A stretch of DNA of 7,674 bases from DATKZS01 sp035527835 [NCBI: bacterium] (GTDB lineage Bacteria > RBG-13-61-14): NCBI GenBank assembly GCA_035527835.1, contig DATKZS010000142.1:1-7674 (forward strand). The letters run 5' to 3'. This document shows positions 5,825-7,674 of the stretch, piece by piece. The notes below the pieces were generated by a model. The model worked only from the letters and a program-made list of their open reading frames with translations, searched no databases and had not been told where the DNA came from. Positions within the stretch are counted from its first letter, which is position 1. Each line of letters starts with the position of its first letter. The position numbers were made by a program, and so were the translations under genes.

Positions 5825-6729
5825 TTCAGGGCCTTGAGCCGTTCCCGGGCCTTTTGCCCGTACTCGCCGTCGGGAAAGGCCGCCGCGTCCCGCTCATAGG
5901 CCGCCCGCGCCAGGTCGGACTTCCCGAGCTCCGCGTAGCTCGATCCCTCCATGTACATGGCCTGGTCGTCAAACCCGAGACCCGGATACGTCCGCCAAAC
6001 GCCCTGATAGCGCGCCGCCGCCGCCCAGTAGTCCCGGTGCTTGAAGTAGAACTCCGCCACCAAGAGCTCGTGCTCGGCCAGGCGCTGATTGCAGTCCTTG
6101 ACCGCGCCCTTGGCCTCCGCCGCATAATGGTCATCGGGAAAACGCGAGATCAGATCGAGGAACGAGGCCAGCGCCTGCCTGGTCTGGTCCTGGTCACGGG
6201 GCGCTTTCAAGATCTGCTGGAAATGGCACATGCCCTCCTGATACAGGGCGTAGGGAACCTCGTCCCGCCGCGGGTGCATCTTCCCGAACTGGCCGTACCA
6301 TACCGCCGCCTCCTCGTACTCCTCCAGCTGGTAATGGCAGTCCGCGATCTTCAGCTCGGCCACCGGCGCGTACTTGCTGAACGGGTAATCGTCCACAACC
6401 TCCTGGTAGAGGTCCTTGGCCTGCTGGAAGTTCGTACGCTTCACCCCCGGCAGCTTCTGGTATGCGCGGCTGTCCGCGCCCCACGTCTTCTTCACCAGCT
6501 TGCCGTACCACGTCTCCCGGCCGTTGAAATATGCCTCGGCCTCCCCGAAAACATCCTCCACCGGCTTCAGCTCCTTGACCTTCTCCTTCTTGAAGCTCTT
6601 CTGGAGACGCTCCACCCACTCCGGCTTCTCCGCTTTGGCCGAAAGCAAAAAAAGCGCGGCCAACATGAGCGCCAATACCCGTGCCGCTCCGGCCGCGCCC
6701 GGTCTTCTCACCGCGTCACGCCCCATCAT
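5821..6729 (-). CDS. bamD: BamD-like outer membrane assembly TPR protein
   Basis: A 302-residue TPR protein that matches the BamD (YfiO) pattern, the periplasmic partner of BamA in beta-barrel insertion. Diagnostic stretches are YQEVVDDYPFSKYAPVAEL (108-126), MHPRRDEVPYALYQEGM (151-167), RDQDQTRQALASFLDLISRFP (178-198), and CNQRLAEHELLVAEFYFKHRDYWAAAARYQGV (213-244, quoted in part by position). The start is ATG at 6727-6729, overlapping the dksA TGA as ATGA with GGGGAGA just upstream; a second ATG at 6726 is equally possible. The longer open frame to 6843 lies over dksA and is not real. The N-terminus is a Sec-type signal (VLALMLAALFLLSAKA) with no lipobox cysteine, unlike standard BamD. A leader of about 70 residues precedes the TPR core. 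A related periplasmic TPR protein of CpoB type is the alternative. Confidence 0.85.
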   Translation of the reverse strand: MMGRDAVRRPGAAGAARVLALMLAALFLLSAKAEKPEWVERLQKSFKKEKVKELKPVEDVFGEAEAYFNGRETWYGKLVKKTWGADSRAYQKLPGVKRTNFQQAKDLYQEVVDDYPFSKYAPVAELKIADCHYQLEEYEEAAVWYGQFGKMHPRRDEVPYALYQEGMCHFQQILKAPRDQDQTRQALASFLDLISRFPDDHYAAEAKGAVKDCNQRLAEHELLVAEFYFKHRDYWAAAARYQGVWRTYPGLGFDDQAMYMEGSSYAELGKSDLARAAYERDAAAFPDGEYGQKARERLKALK

Positions 6730-7088
6730 TCTCCCCGTATCTTCTCCTCGTGCTCCCGCGCCATCTTGCACTCGATGCACAGCGTCGTCACCGGCCGCGC
6801 CTCCAGCCGCTTCATGTCTATGGGCTCGCCGCAGTCCTCGCAAATCCCGAACCCCCCGTCCTCGATCCGCTGCAGGGCCTCCTTGACCTTGATGATCAGC
6901 CTCCGCTCCCGGTCCCGAACCCGGATGTCGAAGTTCCGGTCCGATTCCGCCGACGCCCGGTCCGTCGGGTCCGGAAAATAGTCGTTCGCCGCGTTCAAGT
7001 GCTCGTTCGGGCCCTCGACCTTCTGCTCCAGCTCCTCGAGCTGCTTGAGCAGAACTTTCTTGAAACGGTCCGTGTCCTTTTTGTTCAT
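6726..7088 (-). CDS. dksA: DksA/TraR-family RNA polymerase-binding regulator
   Basis: A 120-residue protein of the DksA family, which enters the RNA polymerase secondary channel and, with ppGpp, retunes transcription during nutrient stress. The coiled coil tip carries D40-P-T-D43 in the context FPDPTDRASAESD, matching the two functional aspartates of E. coli DksA (D71, D74). The four-cysteine zinc finger is complete: C83-E-D-C86 and C104-I-E-C107, with KRLEARP between them. It is shorter than E. coli DksA (151 residues), mainly at the N-terminus, as is common outside gammaproteobacteria. ATG at 7088 has GGGAGG 9 bases upstream. It is the first gene of the coupled dksA-bamD-lipoprotein set. 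Confidence 0.95.
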   Translation of the reverse strand: MNKKDTDRFKKVLLKQLEELEQKVEGPNEHLNAANDYFPDPTDRASAESDRNFDIRVRDRERRLIIKVKEALQRIEDGGFGICEDCGEPIDMKRLEARPVTTLCIECKMAREHEEKIRGE

Positions 7089-7151
7089 CAGCCAGCGCCT
7101 CCCTCGCGTCAGGGTGTCAGTAACGTAAACGCTTTATTTTAGCATACCTCT

Positions 7152-7179
7152 AAGATAACGGAAAGGCCGGAGGTTTCAA
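7152..7179 (-). promoter_or_regulatory. Candidate sigma-70-type promoter for the dksA operon
   Basis: On the - strand TTGAAA (7179-7174, five of six matches to TTGACA) is followed after 16 bases by TATCTT (7157-7152, four of six matches to TATAAT). This predicts a start near 7145 and a leader of about 57 bases before the dksA ATG. A nearby TAAAAT (about 7135-7141) could be an alternative -10 but has no good -35. The motifs stand out from GC-rich surroundings, which gives some support. Confidence 0.4.
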
Positions 7180-7184
7180 CAACT

Positions 7185-7403
7185 TCACCCGCGAGGCTTG
7201 AGCAAGAACCGGACGCGGCCGCTGTCGCACTCCCCAAGCCGCAGGCCCCACGCCTCAAGCCCTGGCGCAAGGGGCGCGGGCGCCCCCGTCCGCGCTTCTA
7301 CTTCTTCACCACCGGCCTTGATCTTCTTGGCCGCGTGAGGATGAGACTTCACCTCGTTTTGGAACTTCTCCGCGCCTTCCGTGTTGACATTGTTCAGTCC
7401 CAT
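7185..7403 (-). CDS. Small hypothetical protein; N-terminus resembles OsmC family
   Basis: A 72-residue frame with a good ribosome site (GGGAGAGGG ending 3 bases before the ATG at 7403). The first 30 residues (MGLNNVNTEGAEKFQNEVKS, then HPHAAKKIKA) resemble the N-terminal segment of many OsmC-family peroxidase-like proteins, which typically read NNVNxE...V..DP..AKK. From residue 31 on (GGEEVEARTGAPAPLAPGLE) the match stops: the usual EGEW strand, the catalytic cysteines and the roughly 100 further residues are absent, and other frames are closed soon after. It may be a remnant truncated after its N-terminus or an unrelated small protein. No signal peptide or membrane helix is seen. A longer frame to 7424 would add seven residues (MIRGRGQ) but lacks a ribosome site and enters the hairpin. 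Confidence 0.5.
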   Translation of the reverse strand: MGLNNVNTEGAEKFQNEVKSHPHAAKKIKAGGEEVEARTGAPAPLAPGLEAWGLRLGECDSGRVRFLLKPRG

Positions 7404-7422
7404 TTGCCCTCTCCCTCTTATC

Positions 7423-7513
7423 AAGAATTTATTAACAAGGATATTCAGGATATTAAGGATAAAATCCAGTCCTTTTCTTATCCTTGGTATCCTGAATATC
7501 CTTGTTAATTCTT
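7423..7513. repeat. Long imperfect hairpin, AAGGATATTCAGGATA family
   Basis: Arms 7432-7462 and 7478-7508 (31 bases each) are reverse complements except at two adjacent positions (TT 7453-7454 facing GG 7486-7487), which would be G-U wobbles in + strand RNA. The loop is 15 bases. Outside a 4-base insertion the pairing continues through AAGAATT (from 7423) and AATTCTT (to 7513). Each arm contains AAGGATA/AGGATA/AAGGATAA units. It lies directly upstream of the small gene at 7185-7403, beginning 20 bases before its ATG, so it could affect its expression. Confidence 0.9.
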
Positions 7514-7564
7514 CTTATTCTTGTTTCCCCCTCCACTCTTGTCCAAAATAGGCCGTAAGAAAAC

Positions 7565-7667
7565 CGCCAAGACGCCAAGAGCGCCAAGGATCGCCAAGTA
7601 AATCATGATGTTTCTTTGCGGCCCAAAAAAGAACAGCTCCGGAGCGTTGGCCCCAACCGGCTTGGCG
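7565..7667. repeat. Array of four CGCCAAG heptamers with distant inverted copy
   Basis: Direct CGCCAAG copies start at 7565, 7573, 7582 and 7592, so spacing grows from 8 to 9 to 10 bases. A single reverse-complement copy, CTTGGCG, lies at 7661-7667, close to the window edge, so the partner arm may be cut off. This is the same family as the repeat at 2226-2302. Between the copies lie only short palindromes (CTCCGGAG at 7637-7644; GTTGG-CC-CCAAC at 7646-7657). No gene is visible from 7514 to the end. Confidence 0.75.
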
Positions 7668-7674
7668 AACCGGC

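Noticed and set aside
6730-6843. N-terminal extension of the bamD frame to 6843.
   Set aside because: It lies entirely within dksA in another frame, gives an Arg/Ala/Gly-rich peptide, and would bury the signal peptide 50 residues in. The ATG overlapping the dksA stop has the right ribosome site.
4736-6981. Two + strand open frames of 387 and 396 residues opposite the TPR, lipoprotein and bamD genes.
   Set aside because: Both span several real - strand genes and their overlaps, which a true gene would not do, and their composition is that of GC-rich antisense.

Overview
The window is a GC-rich stretch (roughly 60 percent or more by eye) from a Gram-negative bacterium. An outer membrane is implied by a BamD-type assembly protein and by a lipoprotein signal peptide. 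The PurC, GluRS and DksA sequences look like those of deltaproteobacteria-like or candidate-phylum lineages known mostly from environmental genomes. This placement is only an impression from protein style; no marker here fixes the phylum.

Layout. On the + strand the window opens inside purC (1-642, 5' end missing). Everything else that codes is on the - strand. In the direction of transcription (right to left) it reads: a small 72-residue protein whose N-terminus resembles OsmC-family proteins (7403-7185); dksA (7088-6726); bamD-like TPR protein (6729-5821); a probable lipoprotein with two tandem NTF2-like domains (5824-4997); a soluble TPR protein (4911-4195); a zinc-ribbon/disordered/RDD membrane protein (4078-2342); and gltX (2189-786), which converges on purC. 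dksA/bamD and bamD/lipoprotein each overlap by 4 bases (ATGA and GTGA), so these three are almost certainly cotranscribed and translationally coupled. The downstream genes are separated by 85, 116 and 152 bases and may or may not belong to the same transcript. A plausible sigma-70-like promoter sits just upstream of dksA.

Function. The - strand cluster joins a transcription regulator that answers nutrient stress (DksA), outer-membrane biogenesis (BamD), envelope-associated proteins of unknown role (lipoprotein, RDD protein, TPR protein) and a tRNA charging enzyme (GluRS). The core housekeeping genes look intact apart from the edge-truncated purC.

The most unusual content is intergenic. Two gaps hold long imperfect hairpins (681-765 and 7423-7513), a third holds a decayed inverted repeat (2226-2302), and the right end holds an array of four CGCCAAG heptamers (7565-7598). 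Three sequence families are represented: GATGAACAC-type, CGCCAAG-type and AAGGATATTCAGGATA-type. All share one design, in which each arm is built from short tandem units. No CRISPR array, IS element, tRNA, rRNA or recognisable mobile gene is visible. No gene-free stretch exceeds 300 bases; the longest is the last 250 bases or so.
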